Assembly: GCF_019799945.1 (NCBI RefSeq)
Contig: NZ_JABGCH010000002.1
Coordinates: 124,001-188,000, forward strand
Length of the DNA: 64,000 nt
DNA from: Modestobacter marinus
Lineage (GTDB): Bacteria > Actinomycetota > Actinomycetes > Mycobacteriales > Geodermatophilaceae
Direction of reading: 5' to 3'
The notes under the pieces were generated by a model. That model was given only the letters and a program-made list of their open reading frames with translations, made no database searches and was not told the DNA's origin. Shown here piece by piece: positions 51,630-60,266 of this stretch (position 1 is its first letter; every line of letters begins with the position of its first letter). A program made the translations under genes and the position numbers.

Positions 51630-52157
51630 ATGGCGCGCACCATTCGCACGTCCACGTCCACGTCCACGTCCACGTCCGCCCGTCCCACCCGCCGACTGCA
51701 GCGCGGCGCGTTCGCCCTGCTGGCCGGCGCCGGCATCGTCCTGACCCCCGCCGTGGCCCAGGCCAGCCCCGCCGCGGCAGCCGCCCCGGCAGCCGAGGCC
51801 TCGGCGAGCTCCCCTGCCGCGCAGGCCGCCGTGAACACGGCGATGGCCCAGCTGGGCAAGCCCTACGGCACCGGCGGCGCCGGGCCGCACTCGTTCGACT
51901 GCTCGGGCCTGACCACCTTCTCCTACGGCGCGGCCGGGGTCGCCCTGCCGCGCACGACCGGCGGCCAGGCCCAGACCGGCGCGCCCGTGGCGCGGGCCCA
52001 CCTGGTCCCCGGCGACCTGGTGTTCTTCTACCGGGGTGGCCACGTCGGCATCTACGTCGGCAACAACCAGGTGGTCCACTCGCCCACCTCGGGCGACGTC
52101 GTCAAGGTGACGAACATGAACTACATGCCCTACTCCTCGGCCCGCCGCGTCGGCTGA
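51630..52157 (+). CDS. secreted NlpC/P60 peptidoglycan endopeptidase
   Basis: Cleaves peptide stems of peptidoglycan outside the cell. 175 aa. Signal peptide: basic start with a Thr-Ser repeat (7-16), hydrophobic core at about 27-43, cleavage after AVAQA. An Ala/Pro linker leads to the catalytic domain at about 66-175: PHSFDCSGLTTF with nucleophile Cys91, GGHVGIYVG with His138 and VVHSP with His150. It has no separate binding domain. It is preceded by a ydaO-type riboswitch and followed by a strong hairpin, so it is a single-gene unit. AGGAG is 12 bases before the ATG. Confidence 0.92.
   Translation: MARTIRTSTSTSTSTSARPTRRLQRGAFALLAGAGIVLTPAVAQASPAAAAAPAAEASASSPAAQAAVNTAMAQLGKPYGTGGAGPHSFDCSGLTTFSYGAAGVALPRTTGGQAQTGAPVARAHLVPGDLVFFYRGGHVGIYVGNNQVVHSPTSGDVVKVTNMNYMPYSSARRVG
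51648..51677 (+). repeat. five tandem copies of ACGTCC
   Basis: Five perfect, in-frame copies of a six-base unit encode Thr-Ser five times in the signal peptide n-region of the NlpC/P60 protein. Unit gain or loss would lengthen or shorten the protein by two residues without frameshift. Confidence 0.9.
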
Positions 52158-52168
52158 CGCTCCTCGCC

Positions 52169-52200
52169 GGTGCCCCGGCCGCCGCGGCGGCCGGGGCACC
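52169..52200. terminator. 32-base perfect palindrome after the NlpC/P60 gene
   Basis: Arms GGTGCCCCGGCCGCCG and CGGCGGCCGGGGCACC meet without a loop, 11 bases after the stop codon. An RNA hairpin of about 14 pairs would form; no T run follows. A terminator is the obvious role. Confidence 0.7.
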
Positions 52201-52243
52201 GACGGGTGGTCGGATCGGCACGGGAGCTGCCAAGCTCCCGGAG

Positions 52244-53674
52244 GTGACCGGACAGCAGCCGGAGCGGCGATCGCACACGGTCCTGACCTCCGCCGACGAC
52301 CAGGGGTACACCTCGCTGCGGCGCAGCGCCCCGACGCGCGCGGAGCGGTACGCGCTCGGCCGCCGGTTGCGCGAGCGGGCACCGCGCACGGTCCTCGGCA
52401 ACTGGGCCCCTCTCCCGGACCGCGCCGACGCGGTCGCCACGGTGGTCCAGTCCCACGACGGGCGACTGGACTGGCTGGTCCCGGTGCGCATCGGGCGGAT
52501 GATCGCCTCCCCGTACGCCTTCCTCCGCGGTGCGGCCAACGTGCACGCCGCGGACTTCGCCGACCTGCCGGCCACCGGGATCACGCCGGTCGTCTGCGGC
52601 GACGCCCATCTGGGCAACTTCGGGTTCTACGCCTCCCCGGAGCGCGAGCTGGTGTTCGACCTGAACGACTTCGACGAGGCCCACCCGGGGGCGTGGGAGT
52701 GGGACCTGCGGCGGCTCACCACCAGCGTCTGGGTGGCCGGACGGCAGAACGGGTCCCCGGAGTCCGCGTGCGCCGAGGCGGTGGAACGGTGCGTCGAGGA
52801 GTACCAGCTGCAGATCGCGGCGCTGGCCGAGCAGCCGCTGCTCGCCCGCTCCTACGACCGGCTGAACGTCGACCGGCTGCTGCGCGCCGGGCCCCGCACC
52901 GCGCTGCGGGCCGAGATCGAGGCGTCGTCCCGGCGGGCCCGCAGGCGCACCGGCGACCGGGCGCTGCCCCGGATCACCGAGCAGCAGACCGACGGGCTGC
53001 GGAAGATCGTGAACGAGCCGCCGCTGATCACCCGGCCGGAGCCGGCCGAAGCCGATCAGCTGGCCGCGTCGCTGGACGGCTACCTGGCCACGCTGCCGCC
53101 GCACTGGGCACGGGTGGTGGGCGGCTACCGCCTCGTCGACATCGCGCACAAGGTGGTCGGTGTCGGCTCCGTGGGGTTGCGCGCGTGGGTCGCCCTCTGC
53201 GAGGGGAGCAGCCCCGACGACGTGCTGTTCCTCCAGCTCAAGCAGGCCCGGCGGTCGGTGATCGCACCGTTCGTGCACGGGGACCGGGCCTGGCACGCCC
53301 ACCAGGGGCAGCGGGTCGTGGAGTACCAGCAGGCGGTGCAGACGGTGAGCGATCCGCTGCTCGGCTGGACGAGCGTGGGCGACGTCCAGTACTACGTCCG
53401 CCAGTTCCGCGACATGAAGGGCGCGATCACCGTCGACGGGATCGACTCGGCCGCCCTGACCGACTACGCGGGGATCTGCGGCTACCTGCTCGCCAAGGGG
53501 CACGCCCGGACCAGCGGCGCGTCCATGATCGCCGGCTACCTGGGTGCCGGCCCCAAGGTGCGGCAGGCCTTCAGCCGGTTCGCCCGCGCCTACGCCGACC
53601 AGACCGAGCAGGACCACGCGGCCCTGGTTCGCGCCGTCCGGCGCGGCGACCTGCCGGCCGAGACCGGCATCTGA
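52244..53674 (+). CDS. DUF2252 domain protein
   Basis: 476-aa cytoplasmic protein of the DUF2252 family, full length. It resembles protein-kinase/aminoglycoside-phosphotransferase folds: VVCGDAHLGNFGFYASPERE corresponds to the catalytic HxDxHxGN-like loop and VFDLNDFDEAHPGAWEWDLR to the metal-binding loop. Also conserved-looking are VGSVGLRAWVALCEG and DVLFLQLKQARRSV. Family function is unknown. The GTG start at 52244 has GGAG immediately before it and a CAAGCT box further up, so leaderless or short-leader translation is likely. Transcribed alone. Confidence 0.88.
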   Translation: MTGQQPERRSHTVLTSADDQGYTSLRRSAPTRAERYALGRRLRERAPRTVLGNWAPLPDRADAVATVVQSHDGRLDWLVPVRIGRMIASPYAFLRGAANVHAADFADLPATGITPVVCGDAHLGNFGFYASPERELVFDLNDFDEAHPGAWEWDLRRLTTSVWVAGRQNGSPESACAEAVERCVEEYQLQIAALAEQPLLARSYDRLNVDRLLRAGPRTALRAEIEASSRRARRRTGDRALPRITEQQTDGLRKIVNEPPLITRPEPAEADQLAASLDGYLATLPPHWARVVGGYRLVDIAHKVVGVGSVGLRAWVALCEGSSPDDVLFLQLKQARRSVIAPFVHGDRAWHAHQGQRVVEYQQAVQTVSDPLLGWTSVGDVQYYVRQFRDMKGAITVDGIDSAALTDYAGICGYLLAKGHARTSGASMIAGYLGAGPKVRQAFSRFARAYADQTEQDHAALVRAVRRGDLPAETGI

Positions 53675-53699
53675 CCAGGTCGGGCGGCTCCCGTCCTCG

Positions 53700-53737
53700 C
53701 CGGGCAAGGGACGTCGTCTCCGCGTAGCGTTGCCCGG
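53700..53737. terminator. hairpin after the DUF2252 gene
   Basis: CCGGGCAA and TTGCCCGG, 22 bases apart, starting 26 bases after the stop codon. Perfect eight-base arms in a space that has no gene. Confidence 0.45.
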
Positions 53738-53831
53738 AGCGGAGGACAGCTGTCGCTGCTCCGTCCCAGACCCGGTCGGCCCGCGCAGCGCAGCTCCCTG
53801 CGAGGAGGCGGCACCAGGTGACCGCGACAGC

Positions 53832-54323
53832 ATGCACCCGACCCGAGTCGCCTACCTCGACTTCCACAGCCCGTCCTGCCGGGCCTTCGAGCTGTCCTCC
53901 GGCGACGCGCTGCGGACGATGGCCAGGGACGGGCTCCTGACCCTCGTCGTCCACCCGGTCGACCTCCTGGATCGGCCGGCGACGGACCACTACTCCTCGC
54001 GCGCGGCGTCGGCGTCCGGATGTGCCGCGGACGGCGGGCTGTTCATGGAGTACGCGCAGGTGCTGCTGGAGAACCAGCCTCCCGGAGGCGGGCCCGGACT
54101 GACCGACCGACAACTCGTCGAACTGGGCGCCGAGGTGGGCCTGTCCGACCGCGGCTTCGCCCAGTGCGTGGCGGACCACCGCTACCTCACCTGGGCCGGC
54201 CGGGTGACCCGGCGGGCGCTGGCCCGCGGGGTCAGCGCGACGCCCACCGTCCTGGTGCAGGGGCTGCCGGTGCCGGCCGACCGGGCGACGATCGCCGCGG
54301 CGGTGCAGGCGTCCGGCCGCTGA
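53832..54323 (+). CDS. DsbA-like thioredoxin-fold protein lacking the first active-site Cys
   Basis: 163-aa protein with the DsbA/FrnE layout: a beta-strand VAYLDFHSPSCRAFE at the N terminus, an inserted helical domain (about 60-125), and the cis-Pro loop GVSATPTVLVQGLPVP near residue 141. The active-site position is Ser13-Pro-Ser-Cys16 instead of Cys-x-x-Cys, so it cannot act as a dithiol oxidoreductase; a monothiol or isomerase-like role is possible. No signal peptide is present, so it works in the cytoplasm. Start ATG 53832 lacks a strong ribosome-binding site. Confidence 0.72.
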   Translation: MHPTRVAYLDFHSPSCRAFELSSGDALRTMARDGLLTLVVHPVDLLDRPATDHYSSRAASASGCAADGGLFMEYAQVLLENQPPGGGPGLTDRQLVELGAEVGLSDRGFAQCVADHRYLTWAGRVTRRALARGVSATPTVLVQGLPVPADRATIAAAVQASGR

Positions 54324-54333
54324 CAGCTCGACG

Positions 54334-54357
54334 CGCTGCCTCTTCCCCCGGGCAGCG
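54334..54357. terminator. hairpin between the DsbA-like gene and hutH
   Basis: CGCTGCC and GGCAGCG arms with a 10-base loop, 11 bases after the stop codon; it separates the thioredoxin-fold gene from the hut operon. Confidence 0.45.
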
Positions 54358-54414
54358 GAACGAGCCGGGCGGACAGGTCTGGTCGACCGGCCGGGCACCG
54401 TGTGCGATGACCCC

Positions 54415-55953
54415 ATGCCTCCGCACCAGGTCGTCGTCGGGATCGGCCCGGTCGGGCCCGGCGACGTCGTGCGCGTCGCCCGCGAGGGGGCCGGCGTGCG
54501 GCTGGCGGACGAGGCGCTGGCCGAGATCGCGCGCGCCCGGGAGGTGGTCGACCGGCTAGCCGCGGACGACCGGCCGCACTACGGGGTGTCGACCGGCTTC
54601 GGCGCGCTGGCCACCCGGCACATCCCCGTCGAGCGGCGGGCGCAGCTGCAGCGCAGCCTGATCCGGTCCCATGCCGCCGGGGCCGGACCGGAGGTGGAGC
54701 GTGAGGTCGTGCGGGCGCTGATGCTGCTGCGGCTGTCCACGCTGGCCACCGGCCGCACCGGGGTGCGGGTGGAGACCGCGCGGACCTACGCCGAGCTGCT
54801 CGACGCCGGGCTGACGCCGGTCGTCCACGAGTACGGCTCGCTGGGCTGCTCGGGCGACCTCGCTCCGCTGTCCGCGGTGGCCCTGGCGCTCATGGGGGAA
54901 GGGCAGGTCCGCGACGGCACCGGCGCGCTCCGCCCGGCCGGGGACGCGCTGCGCGCGCACGGGATCCGGCCGGTCGTGCTGACCGAGAAGGAGGGCCTGG
55001 CCCTCGTCAACGGCACCGACGGCATGCTCGGCATGCTCGTGCTGGCGCTCGCCGACCTGGGCCGGCTGCTCACGACGGCCGACATCGCCGCGGCGATGAG
55101 CGTCGAGGCCCTGCTCGGCACGGACGCTGTCTTCGCCGCCGACCTCTCCGCGCTCCGCCCGCACCCGGGGCAGGCCGCGTCGGCCGCCAACCTGCGGAAC
55201 CTGTTGAGCGGCAGCGGGATCATGGCCAGCCACCGGGGCCCGGAGTGCACCCGCGTGCAGGACGCGTACTCGTTGCGCTGCGCACCGCAGGTGCACGGCG
55301 CGGCCCGGGACACCGTCGCGCACGCCGCTGCGGTCGCCGGACGCGAGCTCGCCTCGGCCATCGACAACCCGGTGATCACCCCCGACGGGCGCGTGGAGTC
55401 CAACGGCAACTTCCACGGCGCCCCGGTCGGCTACGTGCTGGACTTCCTCGCGATCGCGGTGGCCGACGTGGCCGGCATGAGCGAACGCCGCACCGACCGG
55501 TTCCTCGACCCGGCCCGCAGCAACGGGCTGCCGCCGTTCCTGGCCGCCGACCCCGGCGTCGACTCCGGGCTGATGATCGCGCAGTACACCGCGGCCGGGA
55601 TCGTCGCCGAGCTCAAGCGCCTGGCCGTGCCGGCGAGCGCCGACTCGATCCCCTCGTCAGCGATGCAGGAGGACCACGTGTCCATGGGCTGGGCGGCGGC
55701 CCGCAAGCTGCGCCGCGCCCTGAACGGCCTGACCCGCGTGCTGGCCATCGAGGTCCTCACCGCGGCACGCGCCCTGGACCTGCGCGCGCCGCTGCCACCC
55801 GCCGTCCCCACCGCGGCCGTACGGGACGCCGTCCGCGCGGCCGGGGTCGCCGGCCCCGGACCGGACCGCCACCTGGCCCCGGAGATCGAGACGGTCGTCG
55901 GCCTGGTCACCGCCGGCAGCCTGCTCACCGCGACCGGGATCGACCTGAGCTGA
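54415..55953 (+). CDS. hutH: histidine ammonia-lyase
   Basis: Deaminates L-histidine to urocanate. 512 aa, normal length. The catalytic Tyr is in YGVSTGFG (56-63). The electrophilic MIO group forms from the tripeptide at 145-147, here Cys-Ser-Gly in GSLGCSGDLAPLS rather than Ala-Ser-Gly, a variant I believe is frequent in actinobacterial HutH. Other family strings: ALVNGTDGM, QDAYSLRCAPQVHGA and SMQEDHVSMG-like SSAMQEDHVSMG. ATG 54415 is chosen; GTG 54400 in frame is possible. First gene of hutH-hutU-hutF-hutI. Confidence 0.95.
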   Translation: MPPHQVVVGIGPVGPGDVVRVAREGAGVRLADEALAEIARAREVVDRLAADDRPHYGVSTGFGALATRHIPVERRAQLQRSLIRSHAAGAGPEVEREVVRALMLLRLSTLATGRTGVRVETARTYAELLDAGLTPVVHEYGSLGCSGDLAPLSAVALALMGEGQVRDGTGALRPAGDALRAHGIRPVVLTEKEGLALVNGTDGMLGMLVLALADLGRLLTTADIAAAMSVEALLGTDAVFAADLSALRPHPGQAASAANLRNLLSGSGIMASHRGPECTRVQDAYSLRCAPQVHGAARDTVAHAAAVAGRELASAIDNPVITPDGRVESNGNFHGAPVGYVLDFLAIAVADVAGMSERRTDRFLDPARSNGLPPFLAADPGVDSGLMIAQYTAAGIVAELKRLAVPASADSIPSSAMQEDHVSMGWAAARKLRRALNGLTRVLAIEVLTAARALDLRAPLPPAVPTAAVRDAVRAAGVAGPGPDRHLAPEIETVVGLVTAGSLLTATGIDLS

Positions 55954-55977
55954 CCCACTCCGCGAGAGGAGCCCCCC

Positions 55978-57633
55978 ATGGACGGAGCACGACCGGTCCG
56001 GTCCCCGCGCGGCACGACGCTGACCGCCCGGAGCTGGCAGACCGAGGCGCCGCTGCGCATGCTGCAGAACAACCTCGACCCGGAGGTCGCCGAGCGTCCC
56101 GACGACCTGGTCGTCTACGGCGGGACCGGCCGTGCGGCCCGGGACTGGCGCAGCTTCGATGCGATGGTCCGCACGCTGACCACGCTGGCCGACGACGAGA
56201 CGATGCTCGTGCAGTCCGGCCGGCCGGTCGGCGTGCTGCGCACCCACGAGTGGGCTCCCCGGGTGCTGATCGCCAACTCCAACCTGGTCGGCGACTGGGC
56301 CACCTGGCCGGAGTTCCGCCGCCTGGAGCACCTCGGCCTGACGATGTACGGCCAGATGACCGCGGGCTCGTGGATCTACATCGGTACCCAGGGGATCCTG
56401 CAGGGCACCTACGAGACCTTCGCCGCGGTGGCGGCGAAGCGGTTCGGCGGGTCGCTGGCCGGCACCCTGACGCTGACCGGCGGCTGCGGCGGCATGGGCG
56501 GGGCGCAGCCGCTCGCGGTGACGCTCAACGGCGGCGTCTGCCTCGTGGTCGACGTCGACGAGGCGCGGCTGCGCCGGCGCGTGGAGCACCGGTACCTCGA
56601 CGAGGTGGCCGCCGACCTCGATGCGGCGGTGGAGCGGTGCACCAGCGCCCGGCGCGACCGCCGGCCGCTGAGCGTCGGGCTGGTCGGCAACGCCGCCACG
56701 GTGTTCCCCGAGCTGCTGCGCCGGGGCGTGGAGGTCGACGTCGTCACCGACCAGACCTCGGCGCACGACCCGCTGAGCTACCTGCCCGAGGGCGTGGACG
56801 TCGGCGACTGGCACGACTACGCGGCGGCCAAGCCCGAGGAGTTCACCGAGCGGGCCCGTGCCTCGATGGCCCGCCAGGTCGAGGCGATGGTCGGCTTCCT
56901 CGACGCCGGCGCCGAGGTCTTCGACTACGGCAACTCCATCCGCGACGAGGCGCGCCAGGGCGGCTTCGACCGGGCCTTCGCGTTCCCCGGCTTCGTGCCC
57001 GCCTACATCCGCCCGCTGTTCTGCGCGGGCAAGGGCCCGTTCCGCTGGGTCGCGCTCTCCGGTGACCCCGCCGACATCGCCGCCACCGACCGTGCCGTCC
57101 TGGACCTGTTCCCGGACGACCACCTGCAGCGGTGGATCCGGGCGGCGCAGGAGAAGGTCGCGTTCCAGGGGCTGCCGGCCCGGATCTGCTGGCTGGGCCA
57201 CGGCGAGCGCGACGTGGCGGGCCTCCGCTTCAACGAGATGGTCGCCGCCGGGGAGCTCAGCGGGCCGGTGGTCATCGGCCGCGACCATCTCGACGCCGGC
57301 TCGGTCGCCTCGCCGTACCGGGAGACCGAGGCGATGGCCGACGGCTCCGACGCGATCGCGGACTGGCCGCTGCTCAACGCGCTGGTCAGCACCGCCTCCG
57401 GGGCCAGCTGGGTATCGATCCACCACGGCGGCGGCGTGGGCATCGGCCGCTCGCTGCACGCGGGCCAGGTGTGCGTCGCCGACGGCACGCCGCTGGCCGC
57501 GCAGAAGCTCGAGCGGGTGCTGCGCAACGACCCCGCGACCGGCGTGATCCGCCACGTGGACGCCGGCTACGACCTCGCCGCGCAGGTCGCCGAGGAGCAC
57601 GGCCTGCGGATCCCGATGCAGGAGCTCCCGTGA
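55978..57633 (+). CDS. hutU: urocanate hydratase
   Basis: Converts urocanate to imidazolonepropionate using NAD as electrophile. 551 aa, typical. Clear family strings: [14 protein letters not shown] at the N terminus, [51 protein letters not shown] (NAD-binding glycine-rich stretch at about 165) and [19 protein letters not shown] precedes the ATG, 24 bases after hutH. Confidence 0.96.
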   Translation: MDGARPVRSPRGTTLTARSWQTEAPLRMLQNNLDPEVAERPDDLVVYGGTGRAARDWRSFDAMVRTLTTLADDETMLVQSGRPVGVLRTHEWAPRVLIANSNLVGDWATWPEFRRLEHLGLTMYGQMTAGSWIYIGTQGILQGTYETFAAVAAKRFGGSLAGTLTLTGGCGGMGGAQPLAVTLNGGVCLVVDVDEARLRRRVEHRYLDEVAADLDAAVERCTSARRDRRPLSVGLVGNAATVFPELLRRGVEVDVVTDQTSAHDPLSYLPEGVDVGDWHDYAAAKPEEFTERARASMARQVEAMVGFLDAGAEVFDYGNSIRDEARQGGFDRAFAFPGFVPAYIRPLFCAGKGPFRWVALSGDPADIAATDRAVLDLFPDDHLQRWIRAAQEKVAFQGLPARICWLGHGERDVAGLRFNEMVAAGELSGPVVIGRDHLDAGSVASPYRETEAMADGSDAIADWPLLNALVSTASGASWVSIHHGGGVGIGRSLHAGQVCVADGTPLAAQKLERVLRNDPATGVIRHVDAGYDLAAQVAEEHGLRIPMQELP

Positions 57634-57657
57634 GGGCAGAAGTGGCCACTTCTGCCC
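57634..57657. repeat. 24-base perfect palindrome between hutU and hutF
   Basis: GGGCAGAAGTGG followed by its exact reverse complement CCACTTCTGCCC, beginning directly after the hutU stop codon. Such AGAAGTGGCCACTTCT cores look like a dispersed extragenic element rather than an operator. In the transcript it makes a 10-pair hairpin that could stabilise hutHU mRNA or reduce read-through into hutF. Confidence 0.7.
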
Positions 57658-57679
57658 CCTGCCTGGTCCGGGAGCCGGC

Positions 57680-59005
57680 GTGACCGTGTACTGGTGCGAA
57701 CGTGCGGACCTCGGGGCCGGACCGGTGACCGGCGTCCGGATCGCGGTGGACGGCGGGCGCATCGCCGCGGTGGCCCGCGCCCCCTCCCCCACCGCCGGCG
57801 ACCACCGGCTGGACGGCGTCGTGCTCCCGGGTTTCGCGAACGCCCACTCGCACGCCTTCCACCGGGCCCTGCGGGGCCGCACCTCCGACGGCCGAGGCAC
57901 CTTCTGGACTTGGCGTCAGCACATGTACCGGCTGGCCGACCGCCTCGATCCGGACACCCTCTTCGCCCTGGCCCGCGCGGTCTACGCCGAGATGGCGCTT
58001 TCGGGCACCACCTGCGTCGGCGAGTTCCACTACCTCCACCACCCGCCCGGCGGCGGACGGTACGCCGATCCCAACGCCATGGGGACGGCGCTCGCCGCCG
58101 CGGCGGCCGACGCCGGCGTACGGCTCACCCTGCTCGACGCCTGCTACCTGGCCGGGGGCCTGCAGGACGACGGGCACCTCCCGCTCGACCCGGTCCAGGT
58201 CCGCTTCTCCGACGGCGACGCCGACGCGTGGGCCGCCCGGGTCGCCGCGGTCCCCGAGCGGGCCGGGCTGCGGGTCGGCGGCGCGGTGCACTCGGTGCGG
58301 GCCGTGCCCGCCGACCAGCTGCCCGTGGTGGTGGCGGCGACCGCCGGCCGGCCGCTGCACGTGCACCTGTCCGAGCAGCCGGCCGAGAACGCGGCGTGCC
58401 GAGCCCACCACGGCGTCACCCCGGCCCGCCTGCTGCAGGACCACGGTGTCCTCGGGCCCGCCACCACCGCCGTCCACGCCACGCACCTCACCGACGCCGA
58501 CGTCACCGCCCTCGGCGCGACGGGCACCACCGTCTGCGCGTGCCCGGGCACCGAGGCGGACCTGGGGGACGGGATCGGCCCCTTCCGCCGGCTGCGCGAC
58601 GCCGGCTCGCCGCTGTGCCTGGGCACCGACCAGCACGCCACCACCGACCTGCTCGGCGAGGCGCGGCTGCTCGAGGCGCACGAGCGGCTGGCCAGCGGCG
58701 AGCGGGGCCGGTTCCGGCCGGCGGAGCTGCTCGACGCCCTCACCGTCGGCGGGCACCGGTCGCTGGGCTGGTCCGATGCCGGCCGGCTCGCGCCCGGGAT
58801 GCGCGCCGACCTGGTCGCTGTCCGGCTGGACACCCCGGCCACCGCGGGCGTGGCGCCGGACCAGCTGGTGACGGCCGCGGGCCCGGCGGACGTGCACACC
58901 GTGGTGGTCGACGGCCGGGTGGTCGTCGACGGCGGGCGGCACGCGCTCGGCGACGTGGGCCGGCTGCTCACCGCGGCCATCGAGCCCCTCCGGGCCGGGG
59001 CATGA
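57680..59005 (+). CDS. hutF: formimidoylglutamate deiminase
   Basis: Removes ammonia from N-formimino-L-glutamate to give N-formyl-L-glutamate. Amidohydrolase fold, 441 aa. Metal ligands: NAHSHAFH (His56, His58), LHVHLSEQP (His) and GTDQHATTD (Asp). Substrate-specific strings [18 protein letters not shown] and [10 protein letters not shown] match HutF. GTG start with GGGAG upstream. The product needs HutG (deformylase), which is not in this cluster. It overlaps hutI by four bases. Confidence 0.93.
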   Translation: MTVYWCERADLGAGPVTGVRIAVDGGRIAAVARAPSPTAGDHRLDGVVLPGFANAHSHAFHRALRGRTSDGRGTFWTWRQHMYRLADRLDPDTLFALARAVYAEMALSGTTCVGEFHYLHHPPGGGRYADPNAMGTALAAAAADAGVRLTLLDACYLAGGLQDDGHLPLDPVQVRFSDGDADAWAARVAAVPERAGLRVGGAVHSVRAVPADQLPVVVAATAGRPLHVHLSEQPAENAACRAHHGVTPARLLQDHGVLGPATTAVHATHLTDADVTALGATGTTVCACPGTEADLGDGIGPFRRLRDAGSPLCLGTDQHATTDLLGEARLLEAHERLASGERGRFRPAELLDALTVGGHRSLGWSDAGRLAPGMRADLVAVRLDTPATAGVAPDQLVTAAGPADVHTVVVDGRVVVDGGRHALGDVGRLLTAAIEPLRAGA

Positions 59006-60171
59006 GCACCCTGGTCACCGGCATCGCCGAGCTGGTCACCAACGACCCCGACCGCGGCCCGGGGCCGCTGGGCGCGATCGCCGACGCCGCCCTGGTCGTG
59101 GACGGCGGCGTGGTCGCCTGGACCGGGGCGCGCACCGCGGCCCCGGACGCCGACGCCCGGATCGACGTGGGCGGCCGCGCCGTCGTCCCCGGCTTCGTGG
59201 ACAGCCACGCCCACCTGGTGTTCGCCGGTGACCGGGCGGCCGAGTTCGAGGCGCGCATGTCCGGCTCGGCCTACGACGGCGGGGGCATCGCCGCGACCGT
59301 CCGGGCCACCCGGGCCGCGCCGGACGCCGCCCTCCGGGACCGGCTCGCCGCCCTGGTGGCCGAGATGCGGCGGCAGGGCACCACCACGGTGGAGGTGAAG
59401 ACCGGCTACGGGCTCACCGTCGCCGACGAGGAGCGCTGCGCACGGCTCGCCGGCGAGGTCACCCCGGAGATCACCTTCCTGGGCGCGCACGTGGTGCCGG
59501 CCGAGTACGCCGGGCGCCGGGACGACTACCTCGCCCTGGTGACCGGGCCGATGCTGGCGGCCTGCGCGCCGCACGCCCGGTGGATCGACGTGTTCTGCGA
59601 GCCGGCGTCACCGCACGCCTTCGACCGGGACGAGGCTCGGGCCGTGCTGGAGGCCGGGCGTGCCGAGGGGCTGGGCATGCGCGTGCACGCCAACCAGCTC
59701 TCGGCCGGGCCGGGCGTGCGGCTGGCGGTGGAGCTGGGGGCGGCCAGCGCCGACCACTGCACCCTCCTGACCGGGGCCGACGTCGACGCGCTGGCCGGCG
59801 GCACGACGGTGGCGACCCTGCTGCCCGGGGTGGAGTTCTCCACCCGGTCCCCGTACCCCGACGCCCGCCGGTTGCTGGCGGCCGGGGTGACCGTCGCGCT
59901 GGCCACCGACTGCAACCCGGGCAGCTGCTTCACCTCGTCGATGGCGTTCTGCGTGGCCCTCGCCGTCCGCGAGATGCACATGACCCCGGCCGAGGCGTTG
60001 TGGGCCGCGACCGCCGGCGGTGCCGCGGCACTGCGGCGCACCGACGTCGGCCACCTGGGGCCGGGGGCGCGGGCGGACCTCGCCGTCCTGGACGCGCCGT
60101 CGTACCGGCACCTCGCCTACCGCCCAGGAGTGCCGCTCGCCCGCGCCCTGGAGGTGACGGCGAGCGGATGA
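59002..60171 (+). CDS. hutI: imidazolonepropionase
   Basis: Opens the ring of imidazolone-5-propionate to N-formimino-L-glutamate. Amidohydrolase, 389 aa. Ligands: [16 protein letters not shown] (His69, His71), HANQLS and ADHCTLL (His), and [14 protein letters not shown] (Asp). ATGA overlap with hutF upstream, and the TGA overlaps an ATG of the next open frame (60168). Confidence 0.95.
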   Translation: MSTLVTGIAELVTNDPDRGPGPLGAIADAALVVDGGVVAWTGARTAAPDADARIDVGGRAVVPGFVDSHAHLVFAGDRAAEFEARMSGSAYDGGGIAATVRATRAAPDAALRDRLAALVAEMRRQGTTTVEVKTGYGLTVADEERCARLAGEVTPEITFLGAHVVPAEYAGRRDDYLALVTGPMLAACAPHARWIDVFCEPASPHAFDRDEARAVLEAGRAEGLGMRVHANQLSAGPGVRLAVELGAASADHCTLLTGADVDALAGGTTVATLLPGVEFSTRSPYPDARRLLAAGVTVALATDCNPGSCFTSSMAFCVALAVREMHMTPAEALWAATAGGAAALRRTDVGHLGPGARADLAVLDAPSYRHLAYRPGVPLARALEVTASG

Positions 60172-60266
60172 CACGCACTTTCCCGCCGGGCGGCGGCGAC
60201 GGACCTGGACCGGGCACCGGCGCAGCCCCAGACTGGTCCGGCCCCCGCCGATCAGGAGGCCCACGG

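Noticed and set aside
49280-51859. An 859-codon minus-strand frame over the HPr-kinase-like gene
   Set aside because: It is one frame off from the kinase and has no domain; it crosses the riboswitch region, which argues against coding.
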